A stretch of DNA of 64,000 bases from Microvirga sp. Mcv34 (GCF_024519725.1 NZ_JALJRK010000003.1:143961-207960), one strand, 5' to 3'. Counted from the first letter of the stretch, positions 15,490 to 23,105 are shown. Translations and numbers: made by a program. The notes: generated from the letters alone by a model not told the origin.

Positions 15490-16187
15490 GGCTTGCCCTT
15501 CCCGTCGAGGATTGCCTCGACCTCCTCGACGATCGGGAGCGTCTTCGCCTTCGCTCCAGGATAGTTCGTGATGATCTGTCGGACGGCCGCGGCGAGAAGG
15601 AGGATCGCCTTCCGCTCCGGCGTCTCCTCGGCCTGGACAGGCTCCGGCGCCTTCCCTTTGATCTCCTTCCGAACGGCGTCGACGGCCTGTCGGAACTCCC
15701 GCGCCTCTGCCGCCGATGTGCGGCCGATATCCAATGTCACCGCGTCGCATATCTCGACGAGCTTCGCGATCGCGCTATCCCGGAGGACGGCCTCGACGAA
15801 CGGAGACTTCGGCGCCTCCTCCGGACGGCCGACCGGACCCGAAAAGAGATTGAACGTCGCGGCGACGAGGCGAGCGTTCGGGAAGGCGTCATCGTGAGGC
15901 TTGGCGAAGGTCGCGACGAGGCGCCGCTTCCCGTTCCTGAACGCTCGCGTATAGACGCCGAAGGAAGAGGCGCTCTCCGAAACCTCCAAAGGCCCGGACG
16001 TTGCCTCTTGCGCCAGAGCGACGAGGCTCTCCGGGATCTGCCGCGCCTCGAGGCTCTCGATATAGGCGAGGAGGGAGGCGAGGTCCGTCGGATAAATCGT
16101 CATCTCCCAACGATCGTCTTTTTCGAATTCAGCCCGGATCCGCTCGCGGACGTTCTTCCCGCGCTCTATTGCTGTCGTGTCTGTCAT
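15486..16187 (-). CDS. Hypothetical phage protein (233 aa)
   Basis: Starts MTDTTAIERGKNVRERIRAE at ATG 16187, where the first codons contain the start-associated motif. The centre (SASSFGVYTRAFRNGKRRLV, ARLVAATFNLF) resembles widespread phage hypothetical proteins; the C-terminal half is helical. It belongs to a long ATGA-linked operon. Function unknown. Confidence 0.62.
   Translation of the reverse strand: MTDTTAIERGKNVRERIRAEFEKDDRWEMTIYPTDLASLLAYIESLEARQIPESLVALAQEATSGPLEVSESASSFGVYTRAFRNGKRRLVATFAKPHDDAFPNARLVAATFNLFSGPVGRPEEAPKSPFVEAVLRDSAIAKLVEICDAVTLDIGRTSAAEAREFRQAVDAVRKEIKGKAPEPVQAEETPERKAILLLAAAVRQIITNYPGAKAKTLPIVEEVEAILDGKGKP
16173..16181 (-). repeat. Start-associated motif GACACGACA
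   Basis: Exact copy in codons 3-5 of the gene starting at 16187. Confidence 0.7.
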
Positions 16188-16435
16188 TGCTTCGTGTCCG
16201 TTTCCTGAAGCCGGCCTTCCCATCTCGCGACGAGTTCCTTCAGAGCGACGAGAACCTCGCCGCGCTTGCCGTTGCCGACATAGTTGATTTGCGTCTTATC
16301 CGGCTTCCCGAACGGATAGACGAGGAGCGCGAAGCCGAGGCGCTTCGGACCCTCTGTCCCGTTCATTGCCTCGTCGATCCCGTCGGCGAGCGCCCTCATG
16401 AACGCCGCGTTTTGCTCTTCTGCTTCTTTGCTCAT
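16184..16435 (-). CDS. Hypothetical phage protein (83 aa)
   Basis: MSKEAEEQNAAFMRALADGI..., with LGFALLVYPFGKPDKTQINY and VALKELVARWEGR. Phages of many proteobacteria carry similar small proteins of unknown function. It overlaps its neighbours at both ends. Confidence 0.68.
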   Translation of the reverse strand: MSKEAEEQNAAFMRALADGIDEAMNGTEGPKRLGFALLVYPFGKPDKTQINYVGNGKRGEVLVALKELVARWEGRLQETDTKQ

Positions 16436-16653
16436 GCCGTCCTCGAATTCTTAGCCCGATCGAGATCCGCTTCGAGGCTCTCGACATAATCGACGATCTT
16501 CTTCGCCTCCCGCGCCTGGACGGAGACGGAGAGGCCGGCGTCGGCGCCGACCTTCAGCCCTTCGAGGAGTTCCTTCCCTGTCAGAGCGTCGGGATCGACC
16601 TCGAGGCCCATCTTCTCGAGCATCCGATCGATAAGCGTCTTCCGCCGGCTCAT
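16432..16653 (-). CDS. Small helical protein (73 aa)
   Basis: MSRRKTLIDRMLEKMGLEVD..., a largely helical protein with a possible coiled coil at the C-terminus (EAKKIVDYVESLEADLDRAK). ATGA-type overlaps on both sides show it is part of the operon. Function unknown. Confidence 0.62.
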   Translation of the reverse strand: MSRRKTLIDRMLEKMGLEVDPDALTGKELLEGLKVGADAGLSVSVQAREAKKIVDYVESLEADLDRAKNSRTA

Positions 16654-16868
16654 GATCGCCCCGCCATCTCTCGGAGCTTCGTCAGGAGGAGACCGGCCTT
16701 CATGACGGCTCGCGCGACTCTGTCGAGTTGATCGTCGTCGAAGCCAAGGAGGACGTTATCGGAGTTCTCGACGGTCTCGAGGACTGTCTCGCCGGCGATC
16801 GTGACGAGGAGGCGGACCGGCTCCGGCGACTTCCTCGCGTTCGGGAAGGTTAGGACGTTGTCGTTCAT
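16650..16868 (-). CDS. Hypothetical protein (72 aa)
   Basis: MNDNVLTFPNARKSPEPVRL... with a short beta segment and an Asp-rich turn (LLGFDDDQLDRVARAVMKAG). Overlaps the genes before and after it. No family recognised. Confidence 0.6.
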   Translation of the reverse strand: MNDNVLTFPNARKSPEPVRLLVTIAGETVLETVENSDNVLLGFDDDQLDRVARAVMKAGLLLTKLREMAGRS

Positions 16869-17683
16869 GCCGGCGCCCTCTCGATTGTGTCGATATTCGC
16901 CTTCACGACTTCAAAGCCGACCACCACGACCCACGGATCCCCCTTCCAACTGTCGGCGCCGTTGATGGAGCGCCAGAGCTTCGCGAAGGCGAGCCTCGGC
17001 GCGATCGCGGCCTCGTAGAGATCATCTTCGGTCCGGATCTCGGACTTATCGACGCCGAAAACGTCCTGCGCATAGGCAGAGGCGAGCGGATCGATCCGAG
17101 GATCGCTGTCGCAATCGGCATAGGAGCCAATTTTCTGGATTCCCTCCGCGATCGCGTCGTCGTTCGAGATATCCTGAAGCCGCTCGACGCGAACCTCCGT
17201 CACGATCAGAGTAAGGCGCGAGGCCCATCGCGGCATATGGATTCCGGGACGGAGCCTCCCGGCCCAATCCGGAACGGCGTCAGGAGCCGGCCAATCGTCC
17301 GGCCGCCAATCGCCGCGGAAGTCCTGATTAGCGATCGAGCCGCCGGCGCCGAATAGGACCGTCATCGAACGAGGAGGGAGATCGCGCGGCGACGTCTCCT
17401 CATGTCCGTTTCCGACCCGCCACGCCTCCCGAACCCATAGGCGATCGCCGACGGCGAAGGGGATCCGATACGGACCGGAGAGAGCGCCCGTCGACAGATA
17501 ATGGACCTCGCCGCGAGCGATATCGTCGCCGTCCTCGAGCGAGACGAGTTCCTCCGGCGGATAGACCGGGACGAGCTTTCCCTCGATCGAGCGGATCTTC
17601 AGGATCCGCCGCGTCTGCGTCTTCCTGCCCTCGAGGAGAGCGCGGATCATGGGAGCGGAGAAGAGGATCGGTTTATCGCTCAT
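16865..17683 (-). CDS. Phage protein with ASCH/PUA-like fold, probable RNA-binding
   Basis: A 272-residue protein whose N-terminus KPILFSAPMIRALLEGRKTQ and the following TRRILK are the hallmark of a widespread phage family with an ASCH/PUA-like beta-barrel. Later landmarks: YRIPFAVGDRLWVREAWRVG, GIHMPRWASRLTLIVTEVRV, RLQDISNDDAIAEGI. The family probably binds RNA or modified nucleotides; its function is not established. The start at 17683 is fixed by overlap with the upstream gene. Confidence 0.72.
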   Translation of the reverse strand: MSDKPILFSAPMIRALLEGRKTQTRRILKIRSIEGKLVPVYPPEELVSLEDGDDIARGEVHYLSTGALSGPYRIPFAVGDRLWVREAWRVGNGHEETSPRDLPPRSMTVLFGAGGSIANQDFRGDWRPDDWPAPDAVPDWAGRLRPGIHMPRWASRLTLIVTEVRVERLQDISNDDAIAEGIQKIGSYADCDSDPRIDPLASAYAQDVFGVDKSEIRTEDDLYEAAIAPRLAFAKLWRSINGADSWKGDPWVVVVGFEVVKANIDTIERAPA

Positions 17684-18036
17684 GATCTCGGCTCCTCGAC
17701 GATGATCGCTTCGATGATGACCGGGACGATCCGGATCCCGGACTTCCGCGCGAACGCCCATCCCTCGGCCGTCGTCTGCCCCTGGAAGGCGTATTGATCG
17801 CCGACGAGGCTCCGGACTTCCCGGCGAGTGCGTCGAACCGTGTTCGGGATGATCCAAGGTCCGGAGCGGCCGGCGTTGATCTGAACCGCCGCATAGGAGA
17901 CGGCCGGACGGATCTTCGCGAGACATTGCTCGTCGAATTCCTTCATCTTCTCGTCGCTGAGAGTGCCGGCCTTATGGAGACCTTCCGCCATAAGGTGAAC
18001 GGAGCGAAGCGCGTCGCTCTTGTAAATCTTCGTCAT
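17680..18036 (-). CDS. Protein with HigA-antitoxin-like N-terminus but no HTH (118 aa)
   Basis: Residues 3-40 (KIYKSDALRSVHLMAEGLHK, then TLSDEKMKEFDEQCL) match the N-terminal arm of XRE-type HigA/antitoxin regulators. The helix-turn-helix that normally follows is absent, replaced by an unrelated region (VSYAAVQINAGRSGPWIIPN ... VGDQYAFQGQTTAEGW). It may be a fusion or a remodelled antitoxin-like protein. No toxin gene lies next to it. Confidence 0.62.
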   Translation of the reverse strand: MTKIYKSDALRSVHLMAEGLHKAGTLSDEKMKEFDEQCLAKIRPAVSYAAVQINAGRSGPWIIPNTVRRTRREVRSLVGDQYAFQGQTTAEGWAFARKSGIRIVPVIIEAIIVEEPRS

Positions 18037-18617
18037 GCTGCGGCCCTCCCGCCGAGTTCCTCGAAGCGGAAGAGGAATCGAGCCTTCGCGTAATCGCTGT
18101 CCCAATAGGGAAGCTTCCGATCGAGCGCCTTCCGGCCTTCCACCGTTCCCCATGTGTCGCGATTGTTCAAAAGCTGACGCTGCTCCGTAGCCAGGAGGAC
18201 GAGATCCGCCTCCTTAACGGAAGGATCGAGCGGCGCCACGATGCCGAACCGTTTGAAGATCGCGGCCTCGACCCGCTCCTCTATCTCCCGATACTCCGGG
18301 AGGAGATCCTTAAGCGGCTTCGTTACGTCGCCGATAAACGCCTCCGCTGCGTCGTGCATGAGAGCGGCGAAGGCGTGTTCCTCCGGGACGATCTGAGAGG
18401 CATAAACCGAATGTTGAGCGACGCTGTAGAAGTGCGAGCATTGCCCCGCGAAACGGCATGTATTGGACAAGCCGTGAGCGATATCCTCGATCGTGAAGGC
18501 GGAGTTCTCCGGATCGAGGAGGTCGAAATATGCTCCGCTGTGAAGGATGATCGTCGGCCCGACGATTTTCCGGACTGTCGCGCTCGCCGGCCGGTCCTCG
18601 AATCGTGTCCGGTTCAT
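18033..18617 (-). CDS. HD-domain phosphohydrolase (YfbR-like nucleotidase)
   Basis: A 194-residue HD hydrolase. Metal-binding residues are visible: H69 in SVAQHS, the H88-D89 pair in ALMHDAAEAFIGDVTKPLKD, and a late D in KEADLVLLATE. The pattern matches YfbR-type 5'-deoxynucleotidases found in many phages, which dephosphorylate dNMPs. It overlaps neighbours in the nucleotide-related operon. Substrate is inferred. Confidence 0.86.
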   Translation of the reverse strand: MNRTRFEDRPASATVRKIVGPTIILHSGAYFDLLDPENSAFTIEDIAHGLSNTCRFAGQCSHFYSVAQHSVYASQIVPEEHAFAALMHDAAEAFIGDVTKPLKDLLPEYREIEERVEAAIFKRFGIVAPLDPSVKEADLVLLATEQRQLLNNRDTWGTVEGRKALDRKLPYWDSDYAKARFLFRFEELGGRAAA

Positions 18618-18874
18618 GCTGCGGCCTTTCCATGTTGCGCGAGGATCTGTCGGCCGTAGGCTGTGAGCTTCCAAGCCTTCTGAGCGCCTCCGCCGATCGC
18701 GCCGGACATGGGAGGGAGCTTCTCGCTCTCGATCAGCCCATGACGGACGAGGCGATCGCGTGTCGGCGACTTCGGGAGCTTGTCGGCCCCGGAGATCTTC
18801 GAGGGATTAGCGAGGGAGCGGAGGATCTCGATCTCCTCCGGATTAGGGGAATAGGCTTGCTTTCGTGCCGGCAT
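18614..18874 (-). CDS. Small winged-helix-like protein (86 aa)
   Basis: MPARKQAYSPNPEEIEILRS..., with the pattern SPTRDRLVRHGLIESEKLPP then KAWKLTAYGRQILAQ, the end of a winged helix. The leader has GACACGA followed by GAAAGGCGC before ATG 18874, the latter shared with the gene at 23653. Possible DNA-binding protein. Confidence 0.6.
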   Translation of the reverse strand: MPARKQAYSPNPEEIEILRSLANPSKISGADKLPKSPTRDRLVRHGLIESEKLPPMSGAIGGGAQKAWKLTAYGRQILAQHGKAAA

Positions 18875-18890
18875 GATTGCGCCTTTCGTG

Positions 18891-19478
18891 TCAGGAGCGG
18901 GAAGGGATTTTCGCGATCTGGGATTTGATGTGAGCGCGGAGGCGCTCGTCCTGGACCGATCGAACGAGGTCGCGGAGGTCGCCGAGGATCGGCCATTTCC
19001 GAGGGAAGACGTCGTAAAGAGGGGTATCGTCCGGGAGACGAGCCGGGAGCTTGTCCGCGATCGCGAGGACGCGCTCGAAGATCTCCAGAGGATCGGGATC
19101 CGGCCGCCGAGGGACGAGCTTCTCGCCGATCTTCGCGATCTCGGCCCGGAGTTCATCCATCGCCCGGAGAGCGGAGAGGATCGCCTCGAAGTTATTCTCG
19201 ATCGCGGCGACGAAGCCGACGTTATTCATCCCGGCGCGATCGAAGACGGCGCCGGTCCCTTCGATCTCGTCGAAGTCCTCCTCGAGTTCTGCCGCGTCGC
19301 TGTTGAGCGTGTCGAGGATGACCGGCGCCGTCGAATAGTTGCCGGCATAGATCGCGGACGATTTGAAGCCGTCGCCGTCGATCGTGTCCGTCTCCCACGG
19401 TCCGGGAGACGCCTTCGCCCGGAGCGTTTCGAGATGATCCGCGAGCGCGGATCCGGTTAGGCGTGTCGTGTCTGCCAT
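18891..19478 (-). CDS. Hypothetical phage protein (195 aa)
   Basis: Starts MADTTRLTGSALADHLETLR; residues 25-95 (GPWETDTIDGDGFKSSAIYA, NNVGFVAAIENNFEAILSAL) resemble the short ead/Ea22-type proteins found in phage early regions. The C-terminal half is helical and charged. The start-associated motif lies within codons 3-5. Family assignment is tentative. Confidence 0.65.
   Translation of the reverse strand: MADTTRLTGSALADHLETLRAKASPGPWETDTIDGDGFKSSAIYAGNYSTAPVILDTLNSDAAELEEDFDEIEGTGAVFDRAGMNNVGFVAAIENNFEAILSALRAMDELRAEIAKIGEKLVPRRPDPDPLEIFERVLAIADKLPARLPDDTPLYDVFPRKWPILGDLRDLVRSVQDERLRAHIKSQIAKIPSRS
19464..19472 (-). repeat. Start-associated motif GACACGACA
   Basis: Exact copy in codons 3-5 after ATG 19478. 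Confidence 0.7.
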
Positions 19479-19483
19479 CGCCC

Positions 19484-19879
19484 TTACTCCTGAGAGGGAC
19501 CGGGAAGCGGACCGAATTTCGGCTTCGCCGCTTGTTTCGCGCGGATCTTCTCGACCTTCGTCCAAACGCGAGCGAGTTCCGTCTCCGCGGCCGCGTTCAT
19601 CTGGATTCCGTGAGCGAGACAGAGAGCGGCGAGAGTGTTCATCACGCCTCCGACTTCCTGGAAAAGCTCGCCGACCGGCCGATCGAAGACGTAATCGACT
19701 AGCTGATGACACTCGCTCCGCGTCATGCCGGCCGCCTGGACCGCCTCCGTCGCCTCCTCGAAGAAGCGATGATTACGCTCGATCTTGTCGTTCGCGATCT
19801 CCTCGCCGAAGCAAGCCAGGAGCCAGAGGAGGACCCGCTCCTGATATGTGTCGGCGCCGTTCGGGATAATCTTTGCCAT
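19484..19879 (-). CDS. MazG-like nucleotide pyrophosphohydrolase
   Basis: A 131-residue helical protein whose EEATEAVQAAG and VGELFQEVGGVMNTLAALCL segments carry the E-x-x-E and E-x-x-(D/N) pattern of the all-alpha MazG/dUTPase-type fold. Phage relatives remove unwanted NTPs or lower alarmone pools. It is adjacent to other nucleotide-related genes (HD and SLOG). Metal ligands look present, but the substrate cannot be read from sequence. Confidence 0.72.
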   Translation of the reverse strand: MAKIIPNGADTYQERVLLWLLACFGEEIANDKIERNHRFFEEATEAVQAAGMTRSECHQLVDYVFDRPVGELFQEVGGVMNTLAALCLAHGIQMNAAAETELARVWTKVEKIRAKQAAKPKFGPLPGPSQE

Positions 19880-19883
19880 CTGC

Positions 19884-20468
19884 CTAGATCCTGCGTTCGA
19901 GGAAGCGGAGGAGCGCCTTCGCCTCGTCCCGGTTGATATCGAAGAGCGTCGGACACTCCGGAGCGCCGGCGAGGCGAAAGGCGAAGCCCTCTCCTCTGTC
20001 CTCGACGACCATCGGACCGATTATCCAAGCCGCGAGCGGGGAGGCGTCCGGGACGGTCCGCGGCTGAAGGAGCGGAATCGCTTCGCCCTGCTCGACCGCG
20101 AACTCGCTTTCGTGATGGATCGTCACCGTATGAAGCGGATCGTCGTTCCGATGCTTCTCGGCCTCCGCCTTCGTCCACCGGCCGGCCTCGATAATGTTCG
20201 AGCAATATCCTTGAGCGTTCCGCCGGTAGAAGTAGCCGCCGTGCCGGATGACATAGGCCGGCCGCTCCTCTTTCTTCGGGAGGAACTCGGACTCATGATG
20301 AAGATCGACGTCCGTATGAGAGATGAAGGTCTCGCGGATCGCCTCCGCTTGCTCCCGCGTCATCCGGCCGGCGTTGGAGATCCCGACGCTCCAGGTTTTC
20401 AGGTTGCGCGAGAGGAAATAGGCGCCGGCCTTCAGGACGTATTCCGGCTGTTCTGTGTCTGTCGTCAT
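19884..20468 (-). CDS. Hypothetical protein with internal tandem duplication (194 aa)
   Basis: Two consecutive ~60-residue repeats are visible: PEYVLKAGAYFLSRN...GRMTREQAEAIR...VDLHHESEF (residues ~8-62) and PAYVIRHGGYFYRRN...GRWTKAEAEKHR...VTIHHESEF (~70-126). Each is a beta hairpin, a helix and an HHESEF motif. A third, different segment follows. Function unknown; the His/Glu motif might bind metal. Confidence 0.65.
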   Translation of the reverse strand: MTTDTEQPEYVLKAGAYFLSRNLKTWSVGISNAGRMTREQAEAIRETFISHTDVDLHHESEFLPKKEERPAYVIRHGGYFYRRNAQGYCSNIIEAGRWTKAEAEKHRNDDPLHTVTIHHESEFAVEQGEAIPLLQPRTVPDASPLAAWIIGPMVVEDRGEGFAFRLAGAPECPTLFDINRDEAKALLRFLERRI

Positions 20469-20478
20469 GATCGCCGCC

Positions 20479-21066
20479 TTAGAGGAAGAGCCACCGCGCC
20501 GGACTGTCGCCTTCCCGCGGGAACGGGAGGAGCGGAGCGTCCGAGCGCAAATAGAGAGGATGCCGAGGGGAGCCGTCGGCCGTGTAGCCGAGGCAATGGA
20601 GCGCGACGCCGGCCTCGCGGAGCGCGGAGACCGTCTCGTTCGCGTAATGCCGGAGCGGCTTCGGGAGAGCGCCGAACGCCATCACGACGAGGCCGGCCAT
20701 CTTCGCGAGCCGGACGATCTCCGGCAGGTTTTCAGCCGATCGAGGCTCGACGCCCGGAGCGAGGAGATCCTTCGGATCCGTCGCGCGATAGTCCATCACG
20801 TTAGCTTTGACGTACCGGGAGAAGCCGAGGCGCCGCGCGAAGCCCCATTCCCGCCGGACTGTCGGATCGTCGACCGTCGCGTCCGCCGTCGAAGGATTCA
20901 TCCCGACGAAGAGGACGAAGGGACCGCGAGCGTCGCCGATCTGCCCGATCTCGCGGATCAGTGTTTGACGATACCGGCCGCAATCGCTGAAGCCGCCGGC
21001 GCCGGAGACGCCGCAAGGGAGCGAGAGGCGAACCTTCCCGCCGGGATCATGTGTCGTGTCTGTCAT
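20479..21066 (-). CDS. DUF1643 domain protein
   Basis: A 195-residue protein with the DUF1643 signature: FVLFVGMNPSTADATVDDPT, then RRLGFSRYVKANVMDYRATD, and GLVVMAFGALPKPLRHYANE. DUF1643 is frequent in phages and mobile elements and its biochemical role is unknown. The fold resembles uracil-DNA-glycosylase-type alpha/beta proteins (inference). The start-associated motif overlaps its first codons. Confidence 0.86.
   Translation of the reverse strand: MTDTTHDPGGKVRLSLPCGVSGAGGFSDCGRYRQTLIREIGQIGDARGPFVLFVGMNPSTADATVDDPTVRREWGFARRLGFSRYVKANVMDYRATDPKDLLAPGVEPRSAENLPEIVRLAKMAGLVVMAFGALPKPLRHYANETVSALREAGVALHCLGYTADGSPRHPLYLRSDAPLLPFPREGDSPARWLFL
21052..21060 (-). repeat. Start-associated motif GACACGACA
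   Basis: Exact copy in codons 3-5 after ATG 21066. Confidence 0.7.
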
Positions 21067-21071
21067 GGTGC

Positions 21072-21338
21072 TTAGGCGCTCGCCGGCGCCTTCCTCTTGC
21101 TAGGCGGAGTCTGGAAGTAATGAGCGGCCTTCGCCGTCTTCATGAATTCGGGATAGGAGACGCGATATCCGGCCGCCCGGAGTGCCTTAAAGGCGGAGTA
21201 TTTCGCCGCCTTCGCCGTCGGAGCTTCGCGGAGGACGGGCTCGAAGCCTGGAACCGTGATCTCGTATTGCATCGCTTCGCCTCTCTGATCTGCGAGCCGG
21301 CGGACGATCGCGCCGGCGATATCTCCGAGGAGGATCAT
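21072..21338 (-). CDS. Hypothetical protein (88 aa)
   Basis: Start at 21338 chosen by ATGA overlap; an internal ATG (MQYEITVPGFEPVLREAPTA) could also serve. The core resembles small phage proteins with a strand, a helix (AKAAKYSAFKALRAAGYRV) and a basic end. Function unknown. Confidence 0.58.
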   Translation of the reverse strand: MILLGDIAGAIVRRLADQRGEAMQYEITVPGFEPVLREAPTAKAAKYSAFKALRAAGYRVSYPEFMKTAKAAHYFQTPPSKRKAPASA

Positions 21339-21568
21339 AGGCGGCCGGCGCCTCGGCTCTTCGCCTTGAGGCGAGCGGACTTCCGGCCCTCGCGCTCGCC
21401 ACGGCTGAGACGAGGCGTCTCCTCGACAGGGAGGCGTTTCCCGCGCTGCGATCGCTTGCCAGATCCCGCCGGAGCCGAGCCGATATCGATCCCCGGCGCC
21501 ATAGCCGCGGCCGCCATCATCGCGCCGATCCCCATCATGCCGATTAGTCCGAGCTTGCTTCTGTGCAT
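21335..21568 (-). CDS. Small basic protein with N-terminal membrane/signal segment (77 aa)
   Basis: MHRSKLGLIGMMGIGAMMAA begins a hydrophobic segment (residues 6-28), followed by a strongly basic Arg/Lys tail (SRGEREGRKSARLKAKSRG). The layout suggests a signal-anchored inner-membrane peptide with a charged tail, as in small lysis-related or antimicrobial-like phage proteins. No family recognised. Confidence 0.55.
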   Translation of the reverse strand: MHRSKLGLIGMMGIGAMMAAAAMAPGIDIGSAPAGSGKRSQRGKRLPVEETPRLSRGEREGRKSARLKAKSRGAGRL

Positions 21569-21572
21569 CGCC

Positions 21573-22139
21573 TTAGCCTCCCAATTTCCGAAGAATGAAT
21601 CCGACCTCATGCTCGACGCGAGCCGGGAGGCGCTCTCGCACAACGGCCTGGAAGGTGGACGCGACATTGCCGCGCGTCATCTCGCGAGGGATCGACGGAC
21701 CCCAGAGCTTTTCGATCGGGAGGCGAGAGCGGCCGAGGCGCTTATAGACCTGTCCGTTCGGCCCCATGAACGTTCCGGGAAAGGTCCGGCGGACGTTCCA
21801 AGGCTTCGCGGAGACGCCCTTCTTCCGCTGCGTCGGACCGAAGTCGGCGAGGCTGTGAAACTTTCCCGTCCCGACGATCTGAGCTTCGAGATTGCCGGCC
21901 GAGGCGTAACGCTTCTCGAGGGACTTCGGGACCGCGCTATAGGCGAGGCCGGTTTGTTTCGCGAGACCCCGCGCGACCTGAGTATAAGTCCGGTCCATCG
22001 TCCAATTAAGCGCCCTCGAGAGCGCCATATTGACGAGGTCGCCGTCGCCGAGTTGCTGGAAGACGCGAGCCTCGTCGATCAGATCGCGAGCGTCGACCGT
22101 GACGACGACGCCTCCGCCGAGAGAAAAGCCTTCAGCCAT
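21573..22139 (-). CDS. Minor tail protein Z-like (lambda gpZ family)
   Basis: A 188-residue protein with the gpZ pattern: ALNWTMDRTYTQVARGLAKQ near residues 42-61, basic central section, PNGQVYKRLGRSRLPIEKLW and the end TFQAVVRERLPARVEHEVGF. Lambda gpZ (192 aa) acts late in tail assembly and DNA injection. Unusually, the gene lies inside the early/accessory operon, ~14 kb from the other virion genes. Confidence 0.8.
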   Translation of the reverse strand: MAEGFSLGGGVVVTVDARDLIDEARVFQQLGDGDLVNMALSRALNWTMDRTYTQVARGLAKQTGLAYSAVPKSLEKRYASAGNLEAQIVGTGKFHSLADFGPTQRKKGVSAKPWNVRRTFPGTFMGPNGQVYKRLGRSRLPIEKLWGPSIPREMTRGNVASTFQAVVRERLPARVEHEVGFILRKLGG

Positions 22140-22332
22140 GACGGATCCTCCGAACGGCAGAACCGGAGCGAGGCGGAGCCGGACGGAAGCCGCCCTTCTG
22201 CGGCTGATAGCCATTCCGGCGGCCTCGAAGCATCTCTCCGGAGATGAAGGCCGCGGCGAGAACCCATCCGACCGCGAGAGCCAGGAAGCCGCCGGAGAGG
22301 ACGAGATAGAGATCGGAGACATTCGGGATCAT
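22132..22332 (-). CDS. Small membrane protein (66 aa)
   Basis: One strong transmembrane helix (LYLVLSGGFLALAVGWVLAA) near the N-terminus and a basic C-terminal tail. It overlaps both flanking genes by a few bases. Function unknown; adjacent to the gpZ-like gene. Confidence 0.6.
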   Translation of the reverse strand: MIPNVSDLYLVLSGGFLALAVGWVLAAAFISGEMLRGRRNGYQPQKGGFRPAPPRSGSAVRRIRHG

Positions 22333-22544
22333 GATTCGACGCCTTCGAATTTCGAAGTTTCCGGTTCGACGTTCCGGGAAACTAACCCGCGGACGGCCTC
22401 GCCGATAGCGCGGAGGGAACGATCCTTCTCGGCCGGATCCTCGAGGAGAAGACCCGTTTCCGCGAAGAGGTTGATCTTCCGGAGGACGCTCTCGACTGTC
22501 GCGACGTCGTTCCGGAGGTTCTCGAGAAGGGAGCGTTCACGCAT
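22329..22544 (-). CDS. Small helical protein (71 aa)
   Basis: MRERSLLENLRNDVATVESV..., mostly helical and acidic. Its 3' end contains a TTCGAATTTCGAA palindrome (22345-22357) like those found in prophage control regions. Overlaps its neighbours. Function unknown. Confidence 0.58.
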   Translation of the reverse strand: MRERSLLENLRNDVATVESVLRKINLFAETGLLLEDPAEKDRSLRAIGEAVRGLVSRNVEPETSKFEGVES

Positions 22545-22740
22545 CGGAGCCGCTCCCGACCCGAGGAACCCAAATCGGGCGCCCTAGTCCCCTTCTCGCT
22601 TCGACGCCGTCCGGAGAGACGTCAAAGATCCGATATCCCTTCGCCTCGAGCGACGATCGGATCCGGAGGATCGCGGCCGTCTTCTCGCACCGGCGGCCGA
22701 TGATGCCGGGAGCCGGCCCTAGTTTGTTGTCACGCGGCAT
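22537..22740 (-). CDS. Hypothetical protein (67 aa)
   Basis: MPRDNKLGPAPGIIGRRCEK... continuing with IRSSLEAKGYRIFDVSPDGV; basic, mixed alpha/beta. Overlaps the XRE regulator upstream and the helical gene downstream. No family recognised. Confidence 0.55.
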   Translation of the reverse strand: MPRDNKLGPAPGIIGRRCEKTAAILRIRSSLEAKGYRIFDVSPDGVEARRGLGRPIWVPRVGSGSDA

Positions 22741-22930
22741 AGGATTCGATCTCCGAGACGGAAAGGTTGAGCCGGAGCATCGTCCGGAGGAGGAGGACGA
22801 CGGACTTTGGGATCTCCTGTCCGGTCTGCCACCGGCGGAGCGTCCGGGAGTTCACGCCGAGGAACTTCGCCGCCTCGGAAGGCGAGAGGCCGAGAGCCTC
22901 GATCGCTTCGCGGAATTGATCGCCTGTCAT
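22730..22930 (-). CDS. XRE/Cro-type helix-turn-helix regulator (66 aa)
   Basis: A single XRE domain: LGLSPSEAAKFLGVNSRTLR followed by RWQTGQEIPKSVVLLLRTML. The recognition helix is NSRTLRRWQTG. Small Cro-like or DNA-binding helper protein; the leader GCACC-ATGACAGG is shared with other start-motif genes. Likely regulates the early operon, but its operator is not identified. Confidence 0.78.
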   Translation of the reverse strand: MTGDQFREAIEALGLSPSEAAKFLGVNSRTLRRWQTGQEIPKSVVLLLRTMLRLNLSVSEIESYAA

Positions 22931-22940
22931 GGTGCGAGCC

Positions 22941-23054
22941 TCAAACGAGCGGACGAGCGAGGAAGAGAGCGGCGATGGCGACTTGCCAGCCGACGAGAGC
23001 CGAGCAAACGGCGCCGGCGAGGACGGTCAGGATCTTTACGGGAAGCGGAGTCAT
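22941..23054 (-). CDS. Very small membrane protein (37 aa)
   Basis: MTPLPVKILTVLAGAVCSAL... is almost entirely one hydrophobic helix ending in ARPLV. It fits the gap between the XRE gene and the 23106 gene. The upstream 50 bases contain the TCCGAAATTCGGA palindrome (23067-23079). Real but unproven; no recognised family. Confidence 0.45.
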   Translation of the reverse strand: MTPLPVKILTVLAGAVCSALVGWQVAIAALFLARPLV

Positions 23055-23105
23055 GGGAGGCAATCCGAAATTCGGAGGGAGAGGGAGGGAGCCGAGAGGC
23101 TCCCG

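Noticed and set aside
16865..17683. Calling the KTQTRR protein a morphogenesis protein
   Set aside because: That label is only inherited database naming; the sequence suggests an ASCH/PUA-like fold and gives no virion role.
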